From an uncultured Oscillospiraceae bacterium (lineage in GTDB: Bacteria > Bacillota > Clostridia > Oscillospirales > Oscillospiraceae), in contig CAAGBT010000086.1 in assembly GCA_900768135.1 (NCBI GenBank), positions 1 to 26,467 of the forward strand: a stretch of DNA of 26,467 nucleotides, written 5' to 3'. The notes beneath the pieces were generated by a model. That model did not search any database, had not been told where the DNA came from, and was given only the letters and a program-made list of their open reading frames with translations. Below are positions 15,964-24,063 of the stretch, one piece after another. A program made the position numbers and the translations under genes. Numbering within the stretch: position 1 is the stretch's first letter; the number at the start of each line of letters is the position of its first letter.

Positions 15964-16018
15964 TTAAGAAGTTTTTAAGGTTTTCCCGCTGTTTTTGTTT
16001 GAAAAGCTTTGGTAAAAT
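15964..16018 (+). promoter_or_regulatory. Possible promoter and direct repeat before the two-component system
   Basis: A -10-like TAAAAT (16013-16018) lies 22 bp before the response regulator ATG, without a good -35. Upstream, TTAAG occurs twice, 11 bp apart (15964-15968 and 15975-15979), the spacing typical for OmpR-type sites. Autoregulation is possible but not shown. Confidence 0.35.
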
Positions 16019-16039
16019 TCTGGCATGAGGTGAGAAGAG

Positions 16040-16738
16040 ATGCACAACATACTGATCTGCGATGATGAGCAGGATATCGTCAACGCATTGAAGATATATC
16101 TTTCCGGCGGCGACTATTGCCTGTTTGAAGCGCACAACGGGCGCGAGGCGCTGGAGGCGGTGGAGCAAAACGATATCCACCTGATCCTGATGGACATCAT
16201 GATGCCGCAGCTCGATGGGATCGCAGCAACGGCGAAGCTGCGCGAGAAAAGCAACGTCCCCATCATTCTGCTGACGGCTAAGAGCGAGAGCAGCGACAAG
16301 GTGCTGGGGCTGAACATCGGCGCGGACGACTACATCACCAAGCCCTTTGACCCGATCGAGGTGCTGGCGCGCGTGCGCTCTCAGCTGCGGCGCTACACGC
16401 AGCTGGGCGCGAAGCGGAAAGAGGAAAAGCCGGACGTTTATGCCGTGGGGCCGATCGTGCTTGACGAGGAAAAGAAGAGTGTACGCGTGGACGGAGACGA
16501 GGTGGCGCTCACGCCCATCGAGTACAATATCCTGCGGCTTTTGATAAAAAACCCGGGCCGTATCTTTTCCTCCGCGCAGATCTACGAGCTGGTGTGGAAG
16601 GAGGACTCGCTGGGCGCGGAAACGTCCGTGAGCGTTCACATCCGGCACCTGCGGCAGAAGCTGGAGATCAACCCCTCCGAGCCGCGCTACCTGAAGGTCG
16701 TATGGGGGCTGGGGTACAAAATGGAGGATAAAAAATGA
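16040..16738 (+). CDS. OmpR/PhoB-family response regulator
   Basis: The 232-residue protein has a receiver domain (1-120) with the acidic pocket Asp8-Asp9, phospho-acceptor Asp52 (LMDIMMP), a conserved Thr in LLTAKS, and Lys in ITKPF. The C-terminal winged helix (about 135-230) contains LTPIEYNILRLL and VSVHIRHLRQKLE, the OmpR/PhoB DNA-binding signature. The ATG at 16040 follows GAGGTGAG. Its stop codon overlaps the start of the histidine kinase (ATGA), so the pair is translationally coupled. It would be phosphorylated by that kinase. Target genes cannot be named. Confidence 0.95.
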   Translation: MHNILICDDEQDIVNALKIYLSGGDYCLFEAHNGREALEAVEQNDIHLILMDIMMPQLDGIAATAKLREKSNVPIILLTAKSESSDKVLGLNIGADDYITKPFDPIEVLARVRSQLRRYTQLGAKRKEEKPDVYAVGPIVLDEEKKSVRVDGDEVALTPIEYNILRLLIKNPGRIFSSAQIYELVWKEDSLGAETSVSVHIRHLRQKLEINPSEPRYLKVVWGLGYKMEDKK

Positions 16739-18564
16739 AAGCAGCGTGGACGCGCAATTTCTGGGCCAAGGCGGGCGCCTTTCTGCTGGCGGCGCTGATC
16801 GTACCGCTGATGCTCGCTTACGCGGCGGGACTGGCCTTTTCCTATGGCGGCATGGGAAAGGACTTTTATACGAGCGACGTCTGCTTTGGCGCGACCAGCC
16901 GCGAAGCGTGGGAAGCGCTTGACGAGTATCAGCGCGCGGTCAGCGGCGGCTATGAGCTGGACAAAATCTTTCCGGCGGACAACAGCTACAGCAACCTCCG
17001 CTTCACCGTAGCAGGCGAACAGGGAGAAACGGAATTCAGCAATGTCGGCGAGGGAGATGCCTTCTGCTACAGCACCGTCTTTGCCGGCAAAGAATTCAGC
17101 TTTTACCTTGCCGCAGACCTATCCGCGCAGGACGACGTATACTGGGCGAAGAGCTTTTACGACAATATGCTTGGCTGGAGCGAGAACGCGGCAACGATGC
17201 TCATTTTGCTCAGCATTGCGGAGCTGATCCTTTTCGTCTTTCTGGCGCGCAGCGCGGGGCGGCGCGAGGACGGCACGATCGAGACCGGCTGGCAGGAGAG
17301 GATCCCCTTTGACCTCTATCTTGCGCTCGACTGCTTTGCCGGCGCGTTGCTGTGTGCCGTCGGCGTGGAAGCGTTCCGTATGTACGCAGATTATTACACG
17401 CCGCCCTATGATCTGGCGCTGCTTGGCGTTGCTTTCCTCCTTGCCGCGCTGGTGCTGGGGTTGTGGATGACGCTCTGCACGCGCGTAAAGGCTGGCAAAT
17501 GGTGGCGGCACACGGTCACGTTCTATGTGCTGCGTTTCTGCTGGGCGGCGCTGCGTGCGCTTGGGCGCGGATTTCGTAAGCTTGTATACGCGATCCCACT
17601 GATCTGGCGCACGGTGTTGGGCTGCTGTGTGGTCAGCACGCTGCTCTTTGCCCTTGCAAGCGGCCGCGCGGGCGAGATGCTGCTGCTGACGCTGCTTATG
17701 CTGTCCATCGCGGCGTGCCTGTTCTCTGCCCAGCTCCGAAAGCTCCAGAAGGAGGGCGAGGCCCTTGCTGCGGGAGATCTGAATGCGCAGGTGGATACGA
17801 AGTGGATGTACTGGGATCTGAAGCGGCACGGCGAAAACCTCAATTCCATCGGCGGCGGTATGGCCATCGCGGTGGAGAAGCAGCTCAAGAGCGAGCGGCT
17901 GAAGACCGAGCTGATCACGAACGTTTCGCACGACATCAAAACGCCGCTGACGAGCATCATCAATTATGCCGATCTGCTGCAGCATGAGCATACGGACGAG
18001 CAGGAGAAGGAGTATCTGGATGTCCTCAGGCGGCAGGCGTTCCGGCTGAAAAAGCTGACGGAGGATCTGGTGGAGGCCAGCAAGGCGGCCACGGGCAATC
18101 TGCCGGTGAACGCCGCGCGGTGCAGTATGAACGAGCTGCTTTCGCAGGTCGCGGGCGAGTACGGCGAGCGTCTTGCCGCCGCAGAGCTGACGCTGGTAGA
18201 TGTGCTGCCGGAAAAGGAGCTGTTCTGCTGCGTGGACGGCGCGCTGCTGTGGCGCGTACTCGATAACCTGCTCTCGAACATCTGCAAGTATGCGCAGAGC
18301 GGCACGCGCGTATATCTGACGCTGGAAAAAAGCGGCGGCGATGCGGTGGTGACCTTTAAGAACACCTCGCGCGCGGCACTCAACATTCCAGCCGAGGAGC
18401 TGATGGAGCGCTTTGTGCGCGGAGACAGCGCGCGGTCCACCGAGGGCAACGGGCTTGGGCTTTCGATTGCGCGGAGTCTGACAGAGCTGCAGGGCGGGAC
18501 GATGGCCCTTGCCATCGATGGCGACCTCTTCAAGGCCATCCTCAGGTTCCCAACGGTGGTGTAA
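16735..18564 (+). CDS. Multi-pass sensor histidine kinase
   Basis: A 609-residue membrane kinase. It has a first membrane helix (about residues 12-36), an outside region of about 110 residues, and then at least five more hydrophobic segments (about 150-172, 190-212, 222-245, 285-302, 307-328). A HAMP-like linker leads to the dimerisation helix with NVSHDIKTPLTSI (His399). The ATPase domain has an N-box at DNLLSNICKYA and a G-box at GNGLGLSIAR. It phosphorylates the response regulator encoded in overlap just upstream. The outside domain matches no sensor I recognise; no transporter lies next to it to suggest the signal. Confidence 0.93.
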   Translation: MKAAWTRNFWAKAGAFLLAALIVPLMLAYAAGLAFSYGGMGKDFYTSDVCFGATSREAWEALDEYQRAVSGGYELDKIFPADNSYSNLRFTVAGEQGETEFSNVGEGDAFCYSTVFAGKEFSFYLAADLSAQDDVYWAKSFYDNMLGWSENAATMLILLSIAELILFVFLARSAGRREDGTIETGWQERIPFDLYLALDCFAGALLCAVGVEAFRMYADYYTPPYDLALLGVAFLLAALVLGLWMTLCTRVKAGKWWRHTVTFYVLRFCWAALRALGRGFRKLVYAIPLIWRTVLGCCVVSTLLFALASGRAGEMLLLTLLMLSIAACLFSAQLRKLQKEGEALAAGDLNAQVDTKWMYWDLKRHGENLNSIGGGMAIAVEKQLKSERLKTELITNVSHDIKTPLTSIINYADLLQHEHTDEQEKEYLDVLRRQAFRLKKLTEDLVEASKAATGNLPVNAARCSMNELLSQVAGEYGERLAAAELTLVDVLPEKELFCCVDGALLWRVLDNLLSNICKYAQSGTRVYLTLEKSGGDAVVTFKNTSRAALNIPAEELMERFVRGDSARSTEGNGLGLSIARSLTELQGGTMALAIDGDLFKAILRFPTVV

Positions 18565-18577
18565 GGCAAACGATCGG

Positions 18578-18615
18578 AAGAGGGGGAAAGGGCATTGTCC
18601 TTTCCCCCTCTTTTT
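18578..18615 (+). terminator. Intrinsic terminator of the two-component operon
   Basis: A 14-bp stem (18578-18591 with 18599-18612), a 7-nt loop and a T-run, 14 bp after the kinase stop. Confidence 0.92.
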
Positions 18616-18627
18616 CCTGCGCCGCGC

Positions 18628-18656
18628 TTGACATTTCCGGGCAAAAACAATACAAT
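18628..18656 (+). promoter_or_regulatory. Sigma-A promoter of proS
   Basis: A perfect TTGACA (18628-18633), a 17-bp spacer and TACAAT (18651-18656), 44 bp before the ATG. The short leader leaves no room for a T-box, unlike thrS. Confidence 0.88.
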
Positions 18657-18700
18657 AACACTTCAGAACTCTATCCTGAAATACGAGGGAGAACATAAAC

Positions 18701-20140
18701 ATGGCAAAAGACAAAAAAGTGGAGCAGATCACCAACCTGGAGGAAGATTTTGCCCAATGGTACACCGATATCTGCCGCAAGGCGGAGCTGGTCGAGTATG
18801 CCAGCGTAAAGGGCTTTACCATCCTGCGCCCCTATGGCTACGCCATCTGGGAGAATATCCAGCGCCTGATGGACGCCGAATTTAAAAAGACCGGCCACGA
18901 GAACGTGGCGATGCCCGTTCTCATCCCGGAAAGCCTGCTGAAGAAGGAGGGCGAGCTGGTCAACGGCTTTGCGCCCGAGGTCGCGTGGGTCACGATGGGC
19001 GGCAGCGAGAAGCTGGAAGAGCGCCTTGCCTTCCGTCCTACGTCCGAAACGATGTTCTGCGACCACTGGTCGCGCGTGCTGCAAACCTACCGTCAGCTGC
19101 CGATGCTTTACAACCAGTGGTGTTCCGTTATCCGCTGGGAAAAGACCACGCGCCCGTTCCTGCGCTCGCGCGAGTTCTGGTGGCAGGAGGGGCATACCAT
19201 CCACGAGACCGCCGAGGAAGCGCAGAGTGAGACGATGCAGCAGCTCAACTGCTACGCCGATTTCTTCCGCCATGTGCTGGCAATCCCCGTGATCCCCGGC
19301 CGCAAGACGGAGAAGGAAAAGTTTGCCGGCGCCGAAGCAACCTATACGGTGGAGTGCATGATGAAGGACCGCAAGGCGCTTCAGGGGGCAACGAGCCATT
19401 ACTTTGGCGATAAGTTCTCCCGCGCCTACGACGTGACCTTCACTGGCCGCGACAACAAGCTCCAGTACCCGTTCCAGACGTCCTGGGGTTCCACCACGCG
19501 CATGATCGGCGCAGTCATCATGACCCACGGCGACAACAACGGCCTTGTCCTGCCCCCGCGCATTGCGCCCACGCAGGTCGTCATCGTACCCATCGCTGCG
19601 CACAAGAACCCCGAGGTGCTTGAAACTGCCAGGGGCATGATGGCGCAGCTCATCGATGCGGGCGTGCGCGTCAAGCTGGACGACAGCGACCAGTCCATGG
19701 GCTGGAAGTGCGCCGAGTATGAGATGCGCGGCGTCCCCATCCGGCTGGAGCTTGGCCCGCGCGACCTGGCCGAGGGCAGCTGCTGTCTCGTCCGCCGTGA
19801 CAATGGCGAAAAGGTCACGGCGAAGATCGAAGGCATCGCGGATGAGACAAAGAACCTGCTCGATGCCATCCACGACAATATGTACGCCGTGGCGGAGAAG
19901 AACCTTGAAGACAACACCTTCGACCTGAAGACCGTTGAGGAGGTCAGGGAGATGGCGGCCGGCCGCGGCGGCTTCGCCCGCACAAAGTGGTGCGGCAGCC
20001 TCGAGTGCGAGCTGAAGATGAAAGAGGCCGCCGGCGTTTCCTCCCGCTGTATGCCGCTCAAGCAAAGCGGCGCCGCCGGAAAGTGCGTTTGCTGCGGCAA
20101 GGAATGCACCACCGACATCTACTGGGGCGTTGCCTACTGA
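18701..20140 (+). CDS. proS: Prolyl-tRNA synthetase, short archaeal/eukaryal-like type
   Basis: At 479 residues this is the short ProRS form without the inserted editing domain of the long bacterial type. Class II signatures include FRPTSETMFC, RWEKTTRPFLRSREFWWQEGHT (motif 2 region), and GSTTRMIGAVIMTHGDNNGL (motif 3 region). The anticodon-binding domain covers about residues 285-385, and the C-terminal zinc-binding domain carries KCVCCGKEC and ends in the conserved Tyr. It charges tRNA-Pro in the cytoplasm. The ATG at 18701 follows GAGGGAG. It is a single gene between its own promoter and a perfect terminator. Confidence 0.96.
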   Translation: MAKDKKVEQITNLEEDFAQWYTDICRKAELVEYASVKGFTILRPYGYAIWENIQRLMDAEFKKTGHENVAMPVLIPESLLKKEGELVNGFAPEVAWVTMGGSEKLEERLAFRPTSETMFCDHWSRVLQTYRQLPMLYNQWCSVIRWEKTTRPFLRSREFWWQEGHTIHETAEEAQSETMQQLNCYADFFRHVLAIPVIPGRKTEKEKFAGAEATYTVECMMKDRKALQGATSHYFGDKFSRAYDVTFTGRDNKLQYPFQTSWGSTTRMIGAVIMTHGDNNGLVLPPRIAPTQVVIVPIAAHKNPEVLETARGMMAQLIDAGVRVKLDDSDQSMGWKCAEYEMRGVPIRLELGPRDLAEGSCCLVRRDNGEKVTAKIEGIADETKNLLDAIHDNMYAVAEKNLEDNTFDLKTVEEVREMAAGRGGFARTKWCGSLECELKMKEAAGVSSRCMPLKQSGAAGKCVCCGKECTTDIYWGVAY

Positions 20141-20141
20141 T

Positions 20142-20189
20142 AACAAAAAGATGGATTTTTGCATAAGCAAAAATCCATCTTTTTGTTTT
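20142..20189 (+). terminator. Intrinsic terminator of proS
   Basis: A perfect 21-bp stem (20142-20162 with 20167-20187) and an ATAA loop. Its A/T-rich arms could stop transcription from both sides of this convergent gene pair. Confidence 0.93.
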
Positions 20190-20201
20190 GCTGGAAAAAG
20201 A

Positions 20202-20233
20202 ACGGATCCGACCCTTTACCGGGTCGGATCCGT
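20202..20233 (-). terminator. Intrinsic terminator of the msmK-type ABC ATPase gene
   Basis: A 13-bp stem (20202-20214 with 20221-20233) and a 6-nt loop. Read on the minus strand it is followed by a T-run (CTTTTTCC), and it lies 18 bp beyond the stop of the ATPase gene. Confidence 0.88.
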
Positions 20234-20251
20234 AAAGCTCTGAATGCTGAT

Positions 20252-21466
<1,215 letters not shown>

Positions 21467-21645
21467 CGTTTCGGACCGAAGCCCTGCCGCCTCCGCGATG
21501 CAGGACCTCGCGGCCGCCTGCGCGCGCCGCTTTACGGCAGGTCTCCACACTGCCGCACCGCCGGTCCGGCGGAATGCTTTCCTCCTTTTGTATTTTCCGC
21601 AGGCGCTACATAGGGTGGAGTAACGCGGGCGGAAGGGAATGGAAA

Positions 21646-21661
21646 AGGTAATACTTTACCT
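21646..21661. promoter_or_regulatory. Possible operator upstream of the ABC ATPase gene
   Basis: AGGTAA and TTACCT form a 16-bp palindrome with a 4-bp centre, in the presumed promoter region of the ATPase gene. Nearby minus-strand AT-rich hexamers (such as TATAGT) could serve as a -10, but no clear promoter pair was found. The rest of the 296-bp gap (21467-21762) holds a GC-rich leader and a terminator. Confidence 0.4.
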
Positions 21662-21677
21662 GAATATACTATAAAGC

Positions 21678-21712
21678 AAAGCGCAATTTTCCTCAATGGA
21701 AAATTGCGCTTT
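21678..21712 (-). terminator. Terminator of the TIGR04255/membrane-protein operon
   Basis: A perfect 15-bp stem (21678-21692 with 21698-21712) and a TCAAT loop. It lies 50 bp past the membrane-protein stop on the minus strand; the T-run is better on the plus strand, so it may act in both directions. Confidence 0.75.
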
Positions 21713-21762
21713 TGTTATTTTTTGGCGGGATGAATAATAAAAACGGTAAAAATTTATCCGCT

Positions 21763-22287
21763 TTACCTACGCCGGATGCGCCGCGAACGGTAAATGAGGG
21801 CGAGCCGGCCGACGGCAAGGTCGTAAACAAAGAAAAGCAGCAGTCCCGTGGCGGCGGTTGCCCACAGAAGCCACGGCGCAGTTTCGGAAAACTCCTGAAC
21901 AACGGCGGGCAGCTGGAAAACAAAAAGGATCAGCGCATACATGGTACCCATCGCAGCGATGCACAGCAGCAGTTTGGCAGGAAAGCGCAGTGCGCGCGGG
22001 AGAATGCCGTCAAGCTGCGGCTTGAGCAGCGGATAATATCCGAGGAAGCAAAAGACCAGCGCAGCCTCCTTATTGGCACATAGCAGCAGGCCGAGGACGG
22101 CTGAAGCGGCAAAGCAGCTCCAGGCGTAGCCTCTGCGGCACTCCTCGCGTACCGGCAGCAGGGTGAAGGAAGCAAGGATGGGCCAGCCATAGGTCGCAAG
22201 CGGCAGAATGCCGCTCATCCAGAGAAGTGCAGCCGCAAGCGCGCAGAACACGCCGCAGAGCGCCAACTCGCGCGTTTGCTGTTTCAT
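21763..22287 (-). CDS. Small integral membrane protein, unknown function
   Basis: The 174-residue protein begins MKQQTRELALCGVFCALAAA and has about five hydrophobic segments (roughly residues 8-28, 31-46, 56-72, 103-128 and 138-158), then a basic end (YRSRRIRRR). The opening, with a glycine-containing first helix and a GILPLATYGWPILAS second helix, recalls S components of ECF vitamin transporters and similar membrane proteins, but I cannot assign a substrate. It starts 15 bp after the TIGR04255-like gene, with only a weak ribosome binding site, so the two are probably translated together. A terminator follows. Confidence 0.7.
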   Translation of the reverse strand: MKQQTRELALCGVFCALAAALLWMSGILPLATYGWPILASFTLLPVREECRRGYAWSCFAASAVLGLLLCANKEAALVFCFLGYYPLLKPQLDGILPRALRFPAKLLLCIAAMGTMYALILFVFQLPAVVQEFSETAPWLLWATAATGLLLFFVYDLAVGRLALIYRSRRIRRR

Positions 22288-22302
22288 GGCCGCTCGTCCT
22301 GC

Positions 22303-23091
22303 TTACAGGTATGTCGGCTCCATCGCATCGTGAAGCACGGTGGTGATGGCGTCGGAGAAAATGCTGTCGGCGTGGGAGTGGATCGTTTCCAGCGTTTCCG
22401 CCACGGCGGCAATTTTGACCTTTTCGGTAGAGTAGACGTCCTCGTCGAAAATAAAGCGGACCTCTTTTTCCTGCACCTGCTTGACCTGATTGCCGCTGCG
22501 GATGTTGCGCTGCACAAAGCCGGGGCCGGCGTGCAGCTTTACGGCGGAATGCGCGTCCAGCCTGCGCTCGATATCAATGGAGCATTTTATAACGCTGCTC
22601 TCGTCGATCTCGTCCTCATCCAGCACGCCGAGGTAAGACGGCTGAAGCAGATCGTTCCACCGGCGGCCGGACAGCGCAAGCTGCTCGCGCGAAAAGGCGT
22701 TGACATAACGCAGACCCACGCGGTCAAAGCAGGCGGGGCGGTAGATCTTGATGAACTGACCGAGCGGCTCATCCAGACGGTGGGCAAAATCCTCCCAGTG
22801 CGTGTAGCGCATGGTGGACAGGGCGATAAAATCCTTGGTCAGGCTGAGCTTATAGGAGTTGTCCTCGGAGAGGAAGGTGTGGTTGTTTATCTGCTGCGGG
22901 CGCGCACCGTTCAGACCGGGCGCCTGCTCCACCTGGCACTGATAGCGCGGAAAGGCCTCGCGGATGGTCTCCTGAAAGTCGGCGGGTTCGCGCGTGTCGA
23001 TAGACAGAATGGTGGGGAAGCGCAGCTGGCAGATGACTTCGATCAGCTGATTTTTGCCATAAGCGTAGCGGCGGTTGTCGGAAGAGATCAT
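22303..23091 (-). CDS. TIGR04255-like protein of unknown function
   Basis: A 262-residue protein that begins MISSDNRRYAYGKNQLIEVI and has CQLRFP near residue 21, a region around LSLTKDFIALSTMRYTHWED and DRVGLRYVNAF near residue 145. These resemble the TIGR04255 family (sporadically found, function unknown). The ATG at 23091 follows a GGAGG site; a longer frame to 23151 would start within the -35 of the promoter, so it is rejected. A consensus promoter lies directly upstream. No membrane helix or catalytic motif is evident. It is the first gene of an operon with the small membrane protein. Confidence 0.75.
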   Translation of the reverse strand: MISSDNRRYAYGKNQLIEVICQLRFPTILSIDTREPADFQETIREAFPRYQCQVEQAPGLNGARPQQINNHTFLSEDNSYKLSLTKDFIALSTMRYTHWEDFAHRLDEPLGQFIKIYRPACFDRVGLRYVNAFSREQLALSGRRWNDLLQPSYLGVLDEDEIDESSVIKCSIDIERRLDAHSAVKLHAGPGFVQRNIRSGNQVKQVQEKEVRFIFDEDVYSTEKVKIAAVAETLETIHSHADSIFSDAITTVLHDAMEPTYL

Positions 23092-23122
23092 GATGCAGTA
23101 CCTCCGAAAATATTCTATGCTA

Positions 23123-23151
23123 ATTATAAGGGAAACGAAAAGGAATGTCAA
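23123..23151 (-). promoter_or_regulatory. Sigma-A promoter of the TIGR04255-like operon
   Basis: On the minus strand a perfect TTGACA (23151-23146), a 17-bp spacer and a perfect TATAAT (23128-23123). It is the best consensus promoter of the window. Confidence 0.92.
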
Positions 23152-23189
23152 ATCGCGCGCGGCGAGAAAAACTTACCAGCAAAAATCGC

Positions 23190-23218
23190 ACATATCCGCG
23201 CTGTTCAGAGCCAAACTA
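23190..23218 (+). promoter_or_regulatory. Possible sigma-G promoter of the spore-protein gene
   Basis: ACATA (23190-23194) and CAAACTA (23212-23218), 17 bp apart, resemble the sigma-G consensus (GHATR and CATWMTA) with one mismatch each. The position, 63 bp before a SASP start codon, makes it plausible. Confidence 0.4.
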
Positions 23219-23281
23219 CCCTTGCGATACCCAATCACCCAACAAAAACACCAATAAACAATTTTAAAAGGAGTAATGATT

Positions 23282-23389
23282 ATGTCTACCAAGAATACCA
23301 ACAAGCTCAATATCCCCGAAGCCAAGGCCGCTATGAACAAGTTCAAGATGGAAGCCGCGAACGAGGACGATGTATCCAGAACCTATTAA
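23282..23389 (+). pseudogene. Truncated alpha/beta-type small acid-soluble spore protein gene
   Basis: The ATG at 23282 follows a strong AAAAGGAG site. The 35-residue product opens MSTKNTNKLN and then has IPEAKAAMNKFKMEAANE, the N-terminal half of alpha/beta SASP with the region cut by the germination protease. The family then needs a GV motif and a second conserved half (a GYNGDLTS-type block and GGxMVKKM-type helix). These are missing: after about residue 28 the sequence reads DDVSRTY and stops. Full-length SASPs have about 60-70 residues, coat spore DNA and protect it. The sudden loss of homology near 23364 suggests a deletion or recombination junction. It might still be expressed, but should not bind DNA. 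Confidence 0.75.
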
Positions 23390-23512
23390 ACTTTTACACA
23401 GACGAATATTGACCCACTACTTACGACAAAACTCAGAAAACTCTTTTACTCCTTCGCGCTCTTTTTATGGGTGATGTCCCATTTCACGAGTGAAGGAAAA
23501 AATGGAAGCAGC

Positions 23513-23541
23513 GAGGTGTCCGTTCTTTCGGACACCTCTTT
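23513..23541 (+). terminator. Terminator-like hairpin in the junction region
   Basis: A 10-bp perfect stem (23513-23522 with 23529-23538), a TTCTTT loop and a short T-run. The surrounding stretch 23390-23591 has no convincing gene. Confidence 0.6.
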
Positions 23542-23591
23542 CTGTATGCTTGCAGTAGAATTTGAAATAAGAACTACCGGAGGTGTTGAAG

Positions 23592-23906
23592 ATGTATGTA
23601 CTCGTTGATATGGAATGGATCTCGAATCAGCGTGGTGATCATTGGCCAACACAGTTGGCCGCTGCCCGTGTGGATGTGCAATGGAATACCGTAAAATGCA
23701 AAAAGCCATACACAGGACTGGACAGGCGCATTTTGACCTGCTATAATAATATATTATATTCGGGTATAGCGAAGTTGGTATCGCGCCTGGTTTGGGAGCG
23801 GGTCGCTCCCCCTTCAAGCCGGAAAATGCCGTGTCCGCAATCCCTTGATACGCCTGCGATACAGGCACTTCCTCCGCAAGTCGAGGTGGTCAAAAAAACT
23901 GCCTGA
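23592..23906 (+). pseudogene. N-terminal fragment of a DnaQ-like DEDD exonuclease
   Basis: The frame starts at an ATG with GGAGG 8 bp upstream. Its first 35 residues (MYVLVDMEWISNQRGDHW, then PTQLAAARVD and QWNTVK) fit the first strand and motif I (D-x-E, Asp6 and Glu8) of DEDD 3'-5' exonuclease-fold proteins found in Firmicutes. From about 23697 similarity ends: the frame runs through the tRNA-like sequence to a stop at 23906 and lacks motifs II and III. The intact family has about 180-200 residues or more. It is a second gene start cut off within 350 bp, so the region looks built from remnants. The family call rests on a short stretch. Confidence 0.55.
23760..23800 (+). pseudogene. 5' half of a tRNA-Pro
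   Basis: The sequence from 23760 matches the intact tRNA-Pro at 23952 closely from acceptor 5' strand through anticodon loop, with its own D-stem pair (GCGA/TCGC) and the same anticodon-loop core TTTGGGAGC (23781-23789). The 3' side then breaks down: the anticodon stem mispairs, and no proper T-arm, acceptor 3' strand or CCA is found. An AT-rich, promoter-like stretch with TTGACC (23733-23738) and TATATT (23755-23760) lies upstream. Confidence 0.6.
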
Positions 23907-23924
23907 CCACATGTTTGACCACAT
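23886..23924. repeat. Cluster of TGACCAC repeats before tRNA-Pro
   Basis: TGACCACAT occurs twice as a direct repeat, 12 bp apart (23904-23912 and 23916-23924), and GTGGTCA (23886-23892) is an inverted copy. Such iterated sites next to a tRNA gene are typical of integrase-binding arms or attachment sites; no integrase gene remains beside them. Confidence 0.5.
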
Positions 23925-23951
23925 CTGAAGCAAAACTGAATTACCAAAAAT

Positions 23952-24027
23952 CCGGGATTAGCGCAGTTGGTAGCGCGCTTGCTTTGGGAGCAAGATGTCG
24001 GGAGTTCGAGTCTCCCATCTCGGACCA
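23952..24027 (+). tRNA. tRNA-Pro (anticodon UGG)
   Basis: A full 76-nt cloverleaf with encoded CCA. The acceptor stem CCGGGAT pairs with ATCTCGG (one G-T pair), the D-stem is GCGC/GCGC, and the anticodon stem CTTGC/GCAAG encloses the loop TTTGGGA with TGG at 23985-23987. The T-stem GGGAG/CTCCC encloses TTCGAGT. The discriminator is A. A terminator starts at its last base. It probably serves as an integration site for mobile DNA. Confidence 0.95.
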
Positions 24028-24063
24028 CAGCCCCTGAAATCGAACGATTTCAGGGGCTGTTTT
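24027..24063 (+). terminator. Intrinsic terminator of tRNA-Pro
   Basis: A 15-bp perfect stem (24027-24041 with 24046-24060), a GAAC loop and a T-run. Confidence 0.92.

Noticed and set aside
15710..15967. An alternative 85-codon frame overlapping the small basic ORF
   Set aside because: Its ATG overlaps the nuclease stop with poor spacing and it runs through the terminator; the 62-codon frame has the better ribosome binding site.
18657..18700. A T-box ahead of proS, by analogy with thrS
   Set aside because: Only 44 bp separate the promoter from the start codon, and there is no T-box consensus.
22276..23412. A 378-codon plus-strand frame opposite the TIGR04255-like gene
   Set aside because: It reads over the minus-strand promoter and through the SASP fragment in the wrong frame; no ribosome binding site.
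23446..23868. A 140-codon minus-strand frame in the junction region
   Set aside because: It crosses the hairpin at 23513-23538, the nuclease fragment and the tRNA half; only its last residues look protein-like and there is no start signal.
23741..24028. A minus-strand frame whose product starts MVRDGRLELPTSCS
   Set aside because: It is the translated antisense of tRNA-Pro, a well-known false gene call in clostridial genomes.
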